64,000 nt of DNA, taken from Kurthia senegalensis (GTDB taxonomy: Bacteria; Bacillota; Bacilli; Bacillales_A; Planococcaceae). The notes beneath the pieces are model-generated. The model saw only the letters and a program-made list of their open reading frames with translations, was not told the origin of the DNA and ran no database searches. The DNA lies in the NCBI RefSeq assembly GCF_000285595.1, contig NZ_HE611064.1:340215-404214 (forward strand), written 5' to 3'. Made by a program: the position numbers and the translations under genes. This document shows positions 38,544-48,174 of the stretch, in pieces (position 1 is the first letter of the stretch; each line of letters opens with the position of its first letter).

Positions 38544-39734
38544 TTAGCCTGCATAAGAATGCAATCCTGCTAAAATTAAATTCACAGCAATTAAGTTAAA
38601 CATAATAATCGCAAAGCCTATTACGGCAAGCCACGCAGACTTTTTACCTTCCCATCCTTTTGATAAACGTAAATGTAAAAAGGCAGCATAGTATAACCAC
38701 GTAATGAGTGCCCATACTTCTTTCGGGTCCCATCCCCACATGCGACTCCAAGCTTCTTGTGCCCAAATCATAGCAAAAATCAGCGCACCGAGCGTAAATA
38801 CAGGGAAGCCGATTAATACAGCACGGTAATTCATCTCATCAAGCATCGATAAATCGGCTTTTCGCACGAGTGGTTGTAGTAAAGCAACGAGTCTTTTTCT
38901 AAACAAGATGCGGAGAATACCATACAGCACGATGCCGTAAAGAAGCGACCATATGACCGACGTTACTTTTTTTCCGTTCACCCATGCCGGTGCTTCTACA
39001 AAAGGCGCTAAATGATTTTCCGTTAAAGCCGTCGAATCGTTCATCCCAACGAGTGCAGGCATCGTATACGTAATCGGCATACGTTCCCCTTTTTGGTCTA
39101 CGTACTGAAAATCTGCTTGGTAGTTCGTCGCTTGAAACGTCAGCGTTGCTAAAATAAAGCCAATAAAAACGACGAGCGTAAACAAAATCGTTTCCAGGGC
39201 GAAGCGTTCTCTTGTACGTTGAAAAACGTTCGTCCGTTTTAATAAGTAAACGAGTCCACTAAAAGCACTAATCGCTAAAATAGCTTCTCCAATCACCGTC
39301 GTAATGACATGAATTGTTAACCAATTACTTTTTAGTGCTGGTATAAGTGGCGCGACATCTTTCGGAAAAACGCTCGCATACGCAATGACAATAACCGCAA
39401 TCGGTAAAGCGACGAGCCCTAATGCTGGCATACGATAAGCTTTATACAAAATTAAAAAAGCGCCAACGATAAACATACCGAATGCGGTCGTAAATTCAAA
39501 CATATTACTTACAGGTGCGTGACCGACTGCGATCCACCTGCATACGAAATAACCAACATTTAAAGTGAAACCAGCAAGTGTCACCCAAACAGCATATTTT
39601 GCAAACCGTTTATGTGATTCCGTTTCGTCTTTCTTCCCGTGGACGGCCCCACCGAAAAGTAACGTGGCGAGTAAGTAACTTATAAAAGCAGCAAATAAAA
39701 GACTACTACTAATTGTGAGTATCATGTTGTGCAT
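38544..39734 (-). CDS. resC: Cytochrome c biogenesis protein ResC (CcsB/CcsA family)
   Basis: Polytopic membrane protein that with ResB carries haem across the membrane and attaches it to cytochrome c (system II). The tryptophan-rich haem motif WGWDPKEVWALITW is visible near residues 335-350, with conserved histidines on neighbouring helices. 396 residues and about eight membrane segments. It overlaps the end of resB by 26 bases (ATG 39732-39734; ATG 39723-39725 is an alternative). Confidence 0.95.
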   Translation of the reverse strand: MHNMILTISSSLLFAAFISYLLATLLFGGAVHGKKDETESHKRFAKYAVWVTLAGFTLNVGYFVCRWIAVGHAPVSNMFEFTTAFGMFIVGAFLILYKAYRMPALGLVALPIAVIVIAYASVFPKDVAPLIPALKSNWLTIHVITTVIGEAILAISAFSGLVYLLKRTNVFQRTRERFALETILFTLVVFIGFILATLTFQATNYQADFQYVDQKGERMPITYTMPALVGMNDSTALTENHLAPFVEAPAWVNGKKVTSVIWSLLYGIVLYGILRILFRKRLVALLQPLVRKADLSMLDEMNYRAVLIGFPVFTLGALIFAMIWAQEAWSRMWGWDPKEVWALITWLYYAAFLHLRLSKGWEGKKSAWLAVIGFAIIMFNLIAVNLILAGLHSYAG

Positions 39735-41292
39735 CCTCCTGTTCTTTCATATCGACCATGCGCTGTAAATGAAGCGTATTCGTTAACGTATTCACGTCTT
39801 TTTTCATACTATACCAATTTTTATTCGTGTGTGCCGCAAGAACAATCGTTTCCCCTTGCTTCTTCACCCAAATACGTCGATGGTTAAAGTACGAACCAAT
39901 ACAAACACCGAGCATGAAAATGATACCGCCGATTAATAAAAGTGGCCACGTGCGATCTTTATGTACTTTTAAGCCACTCACATCGCGTGTATCTGCTTTT
40001 TCAAATACGACTTTGTATTCGGTTTCTCCGAGCGGTTCTAACGTTTTTTGAATTTGTATGAAGCTCGTTTCACCTTTCGGATGTTCTTTCGTCACCATAT
40101 TCATTAAAAAGGCTGGATTATTCGGATTCGGTGATTTCGAAATCGGTTCACCTGACGTATCAAATTTTTCAAAATCCGGATAATACCCATCGATTTGAAC
40201 GACGGTTTGTTCATCTAAACGATATTCTTTTTTCGGATGCAATAAGTCGACTGTAAACGTTCCAAGAGACTGTTTAGATTGTTTATTTTGCAAAGAGAAC
40301 GTCATGGATTTCAACTCATGTTGACGATAATCCATTTGATACAAAGCATACCCATCAAATTTGAGCGGATGGTTCACTTCAATTGTGCCTGACTTAATGC
40401 GCTTTAACTGTTCATCTGCCCCGGCAACGGCCGTTTCATTTTGATAAATCTCGACGTCTGTCGCATATTTCTTTGCGACCGAATTAATGCCAGCATCCGT
40501 TTCTTCACCATGCGTTTCAAGTACAAATTGATTGTTTTTAATATAATACCCTGTCGCTTCTGGAATCGATGTCGTATCCCCTTCCCGAACCCACATTTTT
40601 TCATCTACGTAGAAACCAGGAATTAAGCGCATCATTACACCGACTAAAAAGAGAATTAATCCGACGTGATTAATGTACGGACCCCACCTAGAAAAACGTC
40701 CTTTTTCAGCTAATAAATTGTCCTTTTCTATCCGAACATTGTATTTTTGTTTTTTCAATTGTTGAGCGAATGAATCAAGTGGTATTGTAGCATCCGTCGT
40801 TAATTGTAAACGTTGTTTCTCGAAAAATAACGGATGTTTTTCAACTCGTTGATGTTTCAACGCTTTAAAAAGTGGAATTCCTCGGTCTAAACTCGCAACG
40901 ATAATTGAAGCAGCTAAGCAGCCGATGACCATTTGAAACCACCATGAATTGTACAAATCTGCAAATCCAAGTATGTAATACCATTCCCCGAACGTCCCGT
41001 AAGCTTGCTCGTATGCTTCTTTCGTCGAAGAAGCGGCGGATTCATCAATAAATAACACTTGCGGTAAAATCGTTCCGAGTGATGCTAGTACAAGCGTTAA
41101 AATGATAAGTGTTACACCGAATTTCACACTTGCAAATAAAGACCATAAACGTTCTAAACTATTTTTTCGTTTCTTTTTCGATAAAATAACAGCTCCTTCA
41201 TACCGCATATCGATTGTTTCTTTTAACGGCTTACCGCAATTGCGACAAAATTGAGCTTGTTCATTATTTTGAGTGCCACATGAACACTGCAT
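39709..41292 (-). CDS. resB: Cytochrome c biogenesis protein ResB (Ccs1 family)
   Basis: 527-residue partner of ResC in system II cytochrome c maturation. A short N-terminal zinc-ribbon-like tail, CSCGTQNNEQAQFCRNCG (CxC and CxxC; residues 3-20), precedes three N-terminal membrane segments, a large extracytoplasmic domain (about 215-440) and a fourth membrane segment near 460. The tail is also present in B. subtilis ResB. Start ATG 41290-41292, nine bases after resA. Confidence 0.94.
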   Translation of the reverse strand: MQCSCGTQNNEQAQFCRNCGKPLKETIDMRYEGAVILSKKKRKNSLERLWSLFASVKFGVTLIILTLVLASLGTILPQVLFIDESAASSTKEAYEQAYGTFGEWYYILGFADLYNSWWFQMVIGCLAASIIVASLDRGIPLFKALKHQRVEKHPLFFEKQRLQLTTDATIPLDSFAQQLKKQKYNVRIEKDNLLAEKGRFSRWGPYINHVGLILFLVGVMMRLIPGFYVDEKMWVREGDTTSIPEATGYYIKNNQFVLETHGEETDAGINSVAKKYATDVEIYQNETAVAGADEQLKRIKSGTIEVNHPLKFDGYALYQMDYRQHELKSMTFSLQNKQSKQSLGTFTVDLLHPKKEYRLDEQTVVQIDGYYPDFEKFDTSGEPISKSPNPNNPAFLMNMVTKEHPKGETSFIQIQKTLEPLGETEYKVVFEKADTRDVSGLKVHKDRTWPLLLIGGIIFMLGVCIGSYFNHRRIWVKKQGETIVLAAHTNKNWYSMKKDVNTLTNTLHLQRMVDMKEQEDAQHDTHN

Positions 41293-41301
41293 ACTATCCC
41301 T

Positions 41302-41835
41302 CTATTCTAATTTAACCGATTGCATCAGCTTTTGAATATGTTGTTCTGTCATTTCTCCGGTTACGATTTCTGTAATTTCTCCCGTTTTAGATATGCCGAT
41401 TGTCGTCGGCAATGGATCTACGCCGTACGCACGCATGACGCTCTTTTTCGTATCGATCATTACAGGAAATTTCAATTGATACTCCTCAATAAATTGAGAG
41501 ACTTCCAGTTCAGATTGTGCAATATTAATCGATAATATTTCCACACCACTGTCTTGATACGCTGCGTACTGTTTATTAAAAGCCGGCATTTCCCGTTTAC
41601 AAGGTGGACACCACGTCCCCCAAAAATTTAAAATGACGCCTGTCCCTTTATATTCTTTCAAATGATGTCTTTCTCCATTTAAGTCGACTAACTCAAAATC
41701 AGGTGCTACGTCTCCTACTTGTAGCGCCTGACGCTCCTCTTTCGTAACAGCACTATAAATCGTGTACACAATCGCCATCATTAAAATGACGAGTACCGTT
41801 CCTCGCAACCATTTTTTTGTCGTTTTTTTCTTCAT
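41302..41835 (-). CDS. resA: Thiol-disulfide oxidoreductase ResA
   Basis: Membrane-anchored, extracytoplasmic thioredoxin-fold protein that reduces the cysteines of apocytochrome c before haem attachment. N-terminal anchor at residues 11-29; active site WCPPCK (about 74-79; B. subtilis ResA has CEPC) and cis-proline in DPLPTT. 177 residues. First gene of resABCDE. Confidence 0.95.
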   Translation of the reverse strand: MKKKTTKKWLRGTVLVILMMAIVYTIYSAVTKEERQALQVGDVAPDFELVDLNGERHHLKEYKGTGVILNFWGTWCPPCKREMPAFNKQYAAYQDSGVEILSINIAQSELEVSQFIEEYQLKFPVMIDTKKSVMRAYGVDPLPTTIGISKTGEITEIVTGEMTEQHIQKLMQSVKLE

Positions 41836-41852
41836 CGATGTCCCTCCATATA

Positions 41853-41893
41853 GAAAAAGCGGGTAAAATCGAATGCTCGACTTTACCCGCTTC
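41853..41893 (-). terminator. Terminator of rluB
   Basis: Minus-strand stem AAGCGGGTAAAGTCGA/TCGATTTTACCCGCTT, 15-16 bp with one G-T pair, followed by TTTTTC, between rluB and resA. Confidence 0.9.
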
Positions 41894-41900
41894 TACGTCA

Positions 41901-42632
41901 TTAACCGATTTTACCTGTTTGTGCTAATGCACGTAATTGTTTCACCTCGTGAGGTGTTAATTCACGCCATTCACCCGCATTCAAGCCCATTGTTGTTAAG
42001 AAGCCGAATTGTTCACGTTTTAATTTTGAAACGCGGTGACCGACTGCTTCAAACATACGACGTACTTGACGGTTTTTGCCTTCATGAATTGTAATCGCAA
42101 CGATTGTTTTCCCTTTGCGATCATCTGAAGAAATAATACGTACACGAGCAGGAGCTGTTTTGCCGTCTTCTAACATAACCCCACGTTCTAATTTACGCAT
42201 TTCTTCACGTTTTAACACACCTTGAAGTGTTGCTACATATGTTTTTTCAACATTGTATTTAGGGTGTGTTAAAACGTTTGAAAATTCACCATCATTCGTT
42301 AATAGTAAGACACCTGTCGTATCAAAATCTAAACGACCTACTGGGAAAATACGTTCATGCACGTTCGGGAATAAATCCGTTACCGTGTCACGGCCACGAT
42401 CATCTGTTACAGCTGAAATCGTATTACGTGGTTTATATAGTAAGAAATATACTTTATCTTCTTGTTCAATTTTCACGTTATCTACTTCTACACGATCTGT
42501 TGGCGATACTTTCGTACCTAATTCGCGAACGATTTCACCGTTTACTTTCACTTGGCCATCTAAAATCAATTGTTCTGCTTTACGGCGCGATGCAATCCCT
42601 GCATGCGCAATTACTTTTTGTAAACGTTCCAT
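41901..42632 (-). CDS. rluB: 23S rRNA pseudouridine synthase RluB
   Basis: Isomerises a uridine (2605 in E. coli numbering) of 23S rRNA. N-terminal S4 RNA-binding domain (MERLQKVIAHAGIASRRKAEQLI) and the catalytic motif GRLDFDTTGVLLLTNDGE with Asp around residue 104. EGKNRQVRRMF is the conserved C-terminal motif. 243 residues. In B. subtilis spmA, spmB and dacB lie between this gene and scpB; here only 80 bases separate them. Confidence 0.94.
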   Translation of the reverse strand: MERLQKVIAHAGIASRRKAEQLILDGQVKVNGEIVRELGTKVSPTDRVEVDNVKIEQEDKVYFLLYKPRNTISAVTDDRGRDTVTDLFPNVHERIFPVGRLDFDTTGVLLLTNDGEFSNVLTHPKYNVEKTYVATLQGVLKREEMRKLERGVMLEDGKTAPARVRIISSDDRKGKTIVAITIHEGKNRQVRRMFEAVGHRVSKLKREQFGFLTTMGLNAGEWRELTPHEVKQLRALAQTGKIG

Positions 42633-42712
42633 TATTTTCTTTACCTCTCAATCGTCTCACGACGGTATTCTTTGTTTCTATATTTAAATGTACAAGATTT
42701 TCACGAAAAAAG

Positions 42713-43303
42713 CTATTGTTCTACTGCAAACGCTTCTTGGAATTTAGACATAAATAAATCTTGCTCTTCTTCTACGTCCACTTCTTCCCCTTCAAGTACC
42801 GGTAAATCTTCAATACGATTCAGTCCGAAATAATTTAAAAATTCATTTGTCGTTCCGTATAAAATAGCGCGACCCGTTCCATCTACACGCCCTACTTCTT
42901 GAACGAGAATTTTTTGTGCAAGCGTATGTAAAGCACGTTCACATTTTACTCCACGTAAATCTTCAATTTCGATACGTGTAATCGGTTGTTTGTATGCAAC
43001 GATTGCCAACACTTCAAGGGCTGCTTGCGATAAGCTTTGTGCTGGTGGATTTTCTACCATTTTTTCAATGACACTTGCATTCTCTGCCTTTGAAATCAAT
43101 TGATACGTCCCCGCTAATTCTTTGATCGTAATGCCTCGCGTGTCATCTTCATCGAATTGTCGTTTCATTTCTGCGAGCGTATTTTGAACGTCCATCGTTT
43201 GTGCTTCTGTTAATTGCGCAATTTGCTCTAATGTCAAACCATCTTCTCCAATGACAAACAATAAACTTTCAATTTTACTCTTCAATGTTGTCGAATTGTT
43301 CAT
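42713..43303 (-). CDS. scpB: Segregation and condensation protein B
   Basis: Kleisin-associated subunit of the SMC-ScpAB condensin. Winged-helix protein of 196 residues; diagnostic segments are LLFVIGEDGLTLEQIA and AALEVLAIVAYKQPITRIEIEDLRGV. It overlaps scpA by 29 bases, so translation is coupled. Confidence 0.96.
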   Translation of the reverse strand: MNNSTTLKSKIESLLFVIGEDGLTLEQIAQLTEAQTMDVQNTLAEMKRQFDEDDTRGITIKELAGTYQLISKAENASVIEKMVENPPAQSLSQAALEVLAIVAYKQPITRIEIEDLRGVKCERALHTLAQKILVQEVGRVDGTGRAILYGTTNEFLNYFGLNRIEDLPVLEGEEVDVEEEQDLFMSKFQEAFAVEQ

Positions 43304-44051
43304 AATCGATTTCTCCTTCTTTTAACATAACGTACAGTTGTTCAAAATTGTGTTGTTGTTCTATTTGAACGACTTGTCTTTTCATTAATTCGAGTAACGA
43401 TAAGAAGGTGACGACAAGCGTCGCTTTATCTTCATAAGGGAATAGTTCGAAAAACTCCGCTCTCCCCTTATGTTTTTGAAGCGTTTGAATAACGCTCTTC
43501 ATTTGTTGTCGTACCGTTATACCTTGACGTGCTACTCTCGTTGATAAAGGGGCACGCAATTTTTTACGATTCAACATCTTTTGGAAAGCAGCGACCATAT
43601 CGTATACATTAACAGACAAATCAAACTGCATATTTTCTTCTTTCATATATGGTGAAAGATCTGTTGCAGGGCGTGTATACAAGTGGACACGCTCTTCTTC
43701 TCTCTCTTGTAAATGATGCGCTGCTTGCTTGAATTTTCGGTATTCGATTAATTTAGCGACTAAGTCTTCACGTGGATCGACTTCATCCACATCTAGTTCT
43801 AAATCATCTAGCTCACCTTCATGTATCGGTAGGAGCATTTTACTTTTAATTTCTAACAATGTAGCTGCCATGACTAAGTACTCGCTCGCTTCATTCAGCT
43901 CTAGTACTTGCATTGCGCGTATATGCTCCATATACTGGGCAGTAAGTTCCCTCATTGGAATATCATATATATCGATTTCTAATCGATGGATTAAATGTAA
44001 TAATAAATCAAGAGGTCCTTCAAACGCGTCTAATTTTACCTCATAAGACAT
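43275..44051 (-). CDS. scpA: Segregation and condensation protein A
   Basis: Kleisin subunit bridging SMC heads in bacterial condensin. 258 residues with the N-terminal FEGPLDLLLHLIHRLEIDIYDIP and EYLVMAATLLEIKSKMLLP motifs and a C-terminal winged helix. ATG 44049-44051, GGAGGA upstream. Divergent from the DUF309 gene. Confidence 0.96.
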   Translation of the reverse strand: MSYEVKLDAFEGPLDLLLHLIHRLEIDIYDIPMRELTAQYMEHIRAMQVLELNEASEYLVMAATLLEIKSKMLLPIHEGELDDLELDVDEVDPREDLVAKLIEYRKFKQAAHHLQEREEERVHLYTRPATDLSPYMKEENMQFDLSVNVYDMVAAFQKMLNRKKLRAPLSTRVARQGITVRQQMKSVIQTLQKHKGRAEFFELFPYEDKATLVVTFLSLLELMKRQVVQIEQQHNFEQLYVMLKEGEIDYEQFDNIEE

Positions 44052-44111
44052 TTAACATCCTCCTGACAAATAATTTTATATCATACTAAAGTATAGAGGA
44101 AAGGAAGCAAA

Positions 44112-44615
44112 ATGTACAAACGTTCTTTTGTGTTATTTTTAAGTTATTTTAATCGAAACAAAGACTATTTTGAGTGCCATGAAGTATTAGAAGAACATTG
44201 GAAAGACGTGGCGAAAGGTGTTCGTGACCATGAGCTTGTCGGCTTTATTCAGCTGGCAACAGGCATGTATCATTGGCGACGTCAAAACATCGTTGGCGCA
44301 CATCGTATTTTAGTGAAAGCGAATCATCATTTACATGCACACCCAACGAGTGCTTACTACGAAGGAATCGACATGCAGCAATTATTCGATGACTTACAAT
44401 TCGCGATTAGCGAAACGAAAGACCAAAAACCTTTTACGACGTTTCCGATCATCATAAAAGATGATGAACTTAAACGTCTCGTTGAAGCCGTACCGCTTCC
44501 CGAACTAAGTACGGATTTCATTCATAATAAACATCGTTTAAGAGACCGCCAAGAAGTGATTCAAGAACGTCTCGATAGTTTATCGGAACGTCAACAACGA
44601 AGAGCTTCCAAATAA
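44112..44615 (+). CDS. ypuF: DUF309-domain protein (YpuF-like)
   Basis: 167-residue all-helical protein of unknown function. The DUF309 signature is FNRNKDYFECHEVLEEHWKD with later GFIQLATGMYHWRRQN. Always near scpA in Bacillales and here divergent from it with a 60-base gap. ATG 44112-44114, GGAAAGGAAG upstream. Confidence 0.9.
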   Translation: MYKRSFVLFLSYFNRNKDYFECHEVLEEHWKDVAKGVRDHELVGFIQLATGMYHWRRQNIVGAHRILVKANHHLHAHPTSAYYEGIDMQQLFDDLQFAISETKDQKPFTTFPIIIKDDELKRLVEAVPLPELSTDFIHNKHRLRDRQEVIQERLDSLSERQQRRASK

Positions 44616-44631
44616 GTCGGATGCGCTAACG

Positions 44632-44851
44632 AAAAAGAGACGGGGACAAAACTTCAGTCAACAACAAAAGACATGCATGATTTGAATAAAATCATGCATG
44701 TCTTTTGTTATTTGCTAAGTAGCTGTTAGTGTTCGGACGGAGGAAATCGAAAGTCGTATCGCATATAAAAATAGAGAAAGTGATGTCACATTCGACATCA
44801 CTCTCTCTATTAGAAACTGAAATTTCCACTTATGCCTCAGCCTCTTTTTTA
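44632..44851 (-). repeat. Dispersed intergenic element, copy 3
   Basis: Minus-strand reading: GAGGCTGAGGCATAAGTGGAAATTTC, the stem AGAGAGAGTGATGTCG/TGACATCACTTTCTCT and ATTTTTATATGCGATACG. It then has the hairpin GACATGCATGATTTTATTC with its complement GCATGTC, and ends TTGACTGAAGTTTTGTCCCCGTCTC. It fills the gap between two convergent genes, starting at the ribT stop codon itself. Confidence 0.82.
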
Positions 44852-45220
44852 AATCTTTACATTTTCTTTCTCAACTTTACTCGCAACATTTTCATAAAAA
44901 GGTTCTACGAGTTGACAAGGTATCAGTTTCTCACAATCTGCTTCTTTTGATAACGTTTCAAGCATTTTGCGTCCAATACCTTCTCCACGATGAGATGGAT
45001 CTACTGTAATATGGCGGACAATCCACTGCTCTTCTTTCTTTTCAATGCCAATTAAACCAATATAATCTTCTTCATGCTTCCATAAATAAAGTTGCCAAGC
45101 GTCTTCGCAGTCATATGTGCGAATCGTTTGTTGTAATACTTTTAAGTCTTTTTCTTCGGGCATGAAAGACAGTAATCCCATCGCTATTTTTTCCAATGAT
45201 TTTTTATAACGATATAACAT
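44849..45220 (-). CDS. ribT: GNAT acetyltransferase RibT
   Basis: 123-residue GNAT protein nearly collinear with B. subtilis RibT: MLYRYKKSLEKIAMGLLSFMP at the start, LQQTIRTYD, and the acetyl-CoA motif HRGEGIGRKML. RibT's substrate is unknown, although it lies in the riboflavin operon of B. subtilis. Here the rib biosynthesis genes expected upstream are absent, and the gene stands alone between lysA and a repeat. The start is ATG 45218-45220. Confidence 0.92.
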   Translation of the reverse strand: MLYRYKKSLEKIAMGLLSFMPEEKDLKVLQQTIRTYDCEDAWQLYLWKHEEDYIGLIGIEKKEEQWIVRHITVDPSHRGEGIGRKMLETLSKEADCEKLIPCQLVEPFYENVASKVEKENVKI

Positions 45221-45332
45221 ATATCATCCCTCTTTTTCGCCTCAAACTTACCTTGACTATCCTACACGAAAAACACAATAGGCGCAACATTATTCCCATT
45301 TATTTCAAATCATTTCATTTATATGACGCGTA

Positions 45333-46640
45333 TTACCAATTTAACATGTCGTCTAATTTCACTAAATCTTCATAAGACTCACGTTTCACAACGATTTGGT
45401 GTTTGCCATTTTCAACAAATACAACAGCCGGGCGACCAATGCGATTATAATTAGATGCCATCGAATAGCCATATGCTCCTGTACAGAACGTCGCAAGTAA
45501 ATCACCCGCTACTGCTTGAGGCAATTGAATTTCTTCGATAATTTTATCACCTGACTCACACAATTTCCCTGCAACCGTGTATGTCGTCGTCGCCAAATCG
45601 TTGGCACGATTTGCAAGAATAGCTTCATATTTTGCTTCGTATAGTGCCGGACGAATGTTGTCGCTCATTCCGCCATCGATTGCGATGTATTCACGTACAT
45701 TCGGAACAGTTTTATGTGATCCTACTGTATACAACGTCGTTCCCGCATCGCCAACGAGTGAACGTCCTGGCTCAATCCAAATTTCAGGTAATGCAATACC
45801 GAATTGTTCCGCTTCTTTTTTCACTGCTTGGATCATGTCATCTACATACGTTGCTGGTTCAAGTGGTGCATCTTCATCTGTGTAGCGAATACCAAATCCG
45901 CCACCTAAATTCAAGACTGTCGCTTCAAAACCCGTTTCTTTTTTCCAATTAGCCATTTTATCGACTACTTTTTTAGCCGCTAAACTAAATGCTTCTGTCT
46001 CAAAAATTTGAGAACCGATATGACAGTGCATTCCTTGTAATTGTAGCCACTCATGTTCGTACAACGCTCGGAATGCTTCATCTGCCTGCCCATTTGATAA
46101 ATCAAAACCGAATTTTGAATCGGCTTGACCCGTCGTAATAAAATCATGCGTATGCGCTTCTACACCTGGTGTTACACGAATTAAAACGTTCATTTTTTGT
46201 TGGCGCTCTGTCGTCAAACGCTTTAATTGTTCGATTTCATAAAAATTATCGATAACGATACACCCAATTTTTGCGTCCAACGCTTCATTTAATTCTTGTA
46301 CGCTTTTATTGTTGCCGTGAAAATGAATTTTCTCGCTCGGGAAGCCTGCTTGAAGTGCCGTATAAAGTTCTCCCCCTGATACGACATCGACTGATAAGCC
46401 TTCTTGTGCCGCTACTTGATAAATGGCTTTAGCAGAAAAAGCTTTTGACGCGTAGGCAACTTGTGCTCTTATGCCTTGCTTCGCAAATGTGTCGATAAAT
46501 CCTCTTGCACGTTTACGGAATAAAGCGACGTCATAAACAAATAAAGGTGTGCCATACTTTTCGCCTAGCTCCACCGTATCCACGCCTCCTATTACTAAAT
46601 GACCATTTGCTTCAATAGTTTGTGTTCCATATAAATGCAT
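45333..46640 (-). CDS. lysA: Diaminopimelate decarboxylase
   Basis: PLP-dependent decarboxylation of meso-diaminopimelate to L-lysine. PLP lysine is Lys66 in AYASKAF; LNLGGGFGI and EPGRSLV bind the phosphate, and CESGDK plus TGAYGYSM close the active site. 435 residues, family length. Stands between ribT and pdp, where B. subtilis has the spoVA and spoIIA operons. Confidence 0.97.
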   Translation of the reverse strand: MHLYGTQTIEANGHLVIGGVDTVELGEKYGTPLFVYDVALFRKRARGFIDTFAKQGIRAQVAYASKAFSAKAIYQVAAQEGLSVDVVSGGELYTALQAGFPSEKIHFHGNNKSVQELNEALDAKIGCIVIDNFYEIEQLKRLTTERQQKMNVLIRVTPGVEAHTHDFITTGQADSKFGFDLSNGQADEAFRALYEHEWLQLQGMHCHIGSQIFETEAFSLAAKKVVDKMANWKKETGFEATVLNLGGGFGIRYTDEDAPLEPATYVDDMIQAVKKEAEQFGIALPEIWIEPGRSLVGDAGTTLYTVGSHKTVPNVREYIAIDGGMSDNIRPALYEAKYEAILANRANDLATTTYTVAGKLCESGDKIIEEIQLPQAVAGDLLATFCTGAYGYSMASNYNRIGRPAVVFVENGKHQIVVKRESYEDLVKLDDMLNW

Positions 46641-46765
46641 ACTCTTCTCCCCTTAGTCTTCTATGTTATTGTCTAAATTTTCTATACATTGAACTTTAAC
46701 ACAAATTATTTTTCATTCCTAGACATTTTCACGGATAACCTTAGTTTTTATGCATTTTTATTCAT

Positions 46766-46799
46766 AAAAAAACACCTCTCCAGTTGGAAAGGTGTTTCA
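46766..46799 (-). terminator. Terminator of the deoB-pdp unit
   Basis: Minus-strand stem AAACACCTTTCC/GGAGAGGTGTTT followed by Ts, about ten bases after the pdp stop. Confidence 0.88.
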
Positions 46800-46809
46800 A
46801 TCGTCTCTT

Positions 46810-48114
46810 TTATTCTGTAATTATTTCTTCAATCAACGCTGGTGCTTCTACAGGTGTTGCAGACATTGTAATGTTTGAATAAATTTTATTCAACACTTCT
46901 TCTACGTCTTCGCGATTTGCATAAATCGTTGCAAGTGAATCGCCTACTTCTACGCGATCGCCTACTTTTTTATGCAACATTAAACCAACTGCTAAATCAA
47001 TTTCAGATTCTTTCGTTGCACGACCTGCGCCAAGTAACATAGCAGCCGTTCCGATTGCATCCGCCACGATATGACCGACATACCCAGCTTCTTTCGCTGG
47101 TACGTCAATTTTATAAGCAGCTTGTGGTAATAATGTTGGATCGTCTACGACTGCCGGATTGCCACCTTGTGCTTCGATAAATTGTTTAAATACGTCTAAC
47201 GCTTTCCCATTTGCAATCACTTCTTCTAATTGCTTACGTGCTTCTTCTAATGAATCCGCATGCCCTGCAACCGTCACCATTTGTGACCCAAGTGTTAGAC
47301 AAAGTTCTGTTAAATCTTCCGGACCATTTCCTTGAAGTGTTTCAATCGCTTCTTTCACTTCAAGTGCATTGCCAATTGCAAAACCTAGTGGTTGGTTCAT
47401 ATCTGAAATAATTGCCATCGTTTTACGACCGACAGCATTCCCAATTTTCACCATTGCTTTCGCTAGCTTCACTGAATCTTCGACAGTTTTCATGAACGCA
47501 CCATCGCCCGTTTTCACGTCTAATACGATTGCATCCGAACCTGCCGCAATTTTTTTACTCATAATAGAACTTGCGATAAGCGGAATACTTGAAACCGTAC
47601 CTGTTACATCACGTAACGCGTACAATTTTTTATCCGCTGGTGTTAAATTACCTGATTGACCGATTACAGCTACTTTAATATCGTTAACTTGTTTCGCAAA
47701 TTGTTCTGTCGTTAATTCAACGTGGAACCCTTCGATTGCTTCTAATTTATCAATCGTACCACCTGTATGTCCTAAACCACGACCACTCATCTTCGCTACT
47801 GGCACACCTGTTGCCGCTACTAAAGGACCGAGGACGAGTGTTGTCGTATCACCGACACCACCTGTTGAATGTTTATCTACTTTAATGCCTTCAATTGCAG
47901 ATAAGTCAATTTGATCGCCGGATTCAACCATTGCCATCGTTAAATCTGCACGTTCACGGTCTGTCATATCTTGGAAGTAAACTGCCATTGCAAAGCTACT
48001 CGCTTGATAATCTGGAATAGAACCGTTCGTATACCCCTCAATAAAGAAACGAATTTCTTCTGTCGTTAATTCATGTCCATCACGCTTTTTTTCAATAATA
48101 TCTACCATGCGCAT
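46810..48114 (-). CDS. pdp: Pyrimidine-nucleoside phosphorylase
   Basis: Cleaves uridine, deoxyuridine and thymidine with phosphate, giving the base and (deoxy)ribose-1-phosphate. [14 protein letters not shown] (about 80-93), [20 protein letters not shown] and [14 protein letters not shown] are family hallmarks. I start at ATG 48112-48114 ([10 protein letters not shown], 434 residues) as in B. subtilis Pdp; a frame starting five codons upstream at ATG 48127-48129 would use up the GGGG ribosome-site sequence. It follows deoB by 60 bases and its sugar phosphate product is DeoB's substrate. Confidence 0.95.
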   Translation of the reverse strand: MRMVDIIEKKRDGHELTTEEIRFFIEGYTNGSIPDYQASSFAMAVYFQDMTDRERADLTMAMVESGDQIDLSAIEGIKVDKHSTGGVGDTTTLVLGPLVAATGVPVAKMSGRGLGHTGGTIDKLEAIEGFHVELTTEQFAKQVNDIKVAVIGQSGNLTPADKKLYALRDVTGTVSSIPLIASSIMSKKIAAGSDAIVLDVKTGDGAFMKTVEDSVKLAKAMVKIGNAVGRKTMAIISDMNQPLGFAIGNALEVKEAIETLQGNGPEDLTELCLTLGSQMVTVAGHADSLEEARKQLEEVIANGKALDVFKQFIEAQGGNPAVVDDPTLLPQAAYKIDVPAKEAGYVGHIVADAIGTAAMLLGAGRATKESEIDLAVGLMLHKKVGDRVEVGDSLATIYANREDVEEVLNKIYSNITMSATPVEAPALIEEIITE

Positions 48115-48174
48115 TGCATTGTACCCCATTTCAATAAAGCAGACGTACGATTACGTACTATCTTGCTCACTTTG

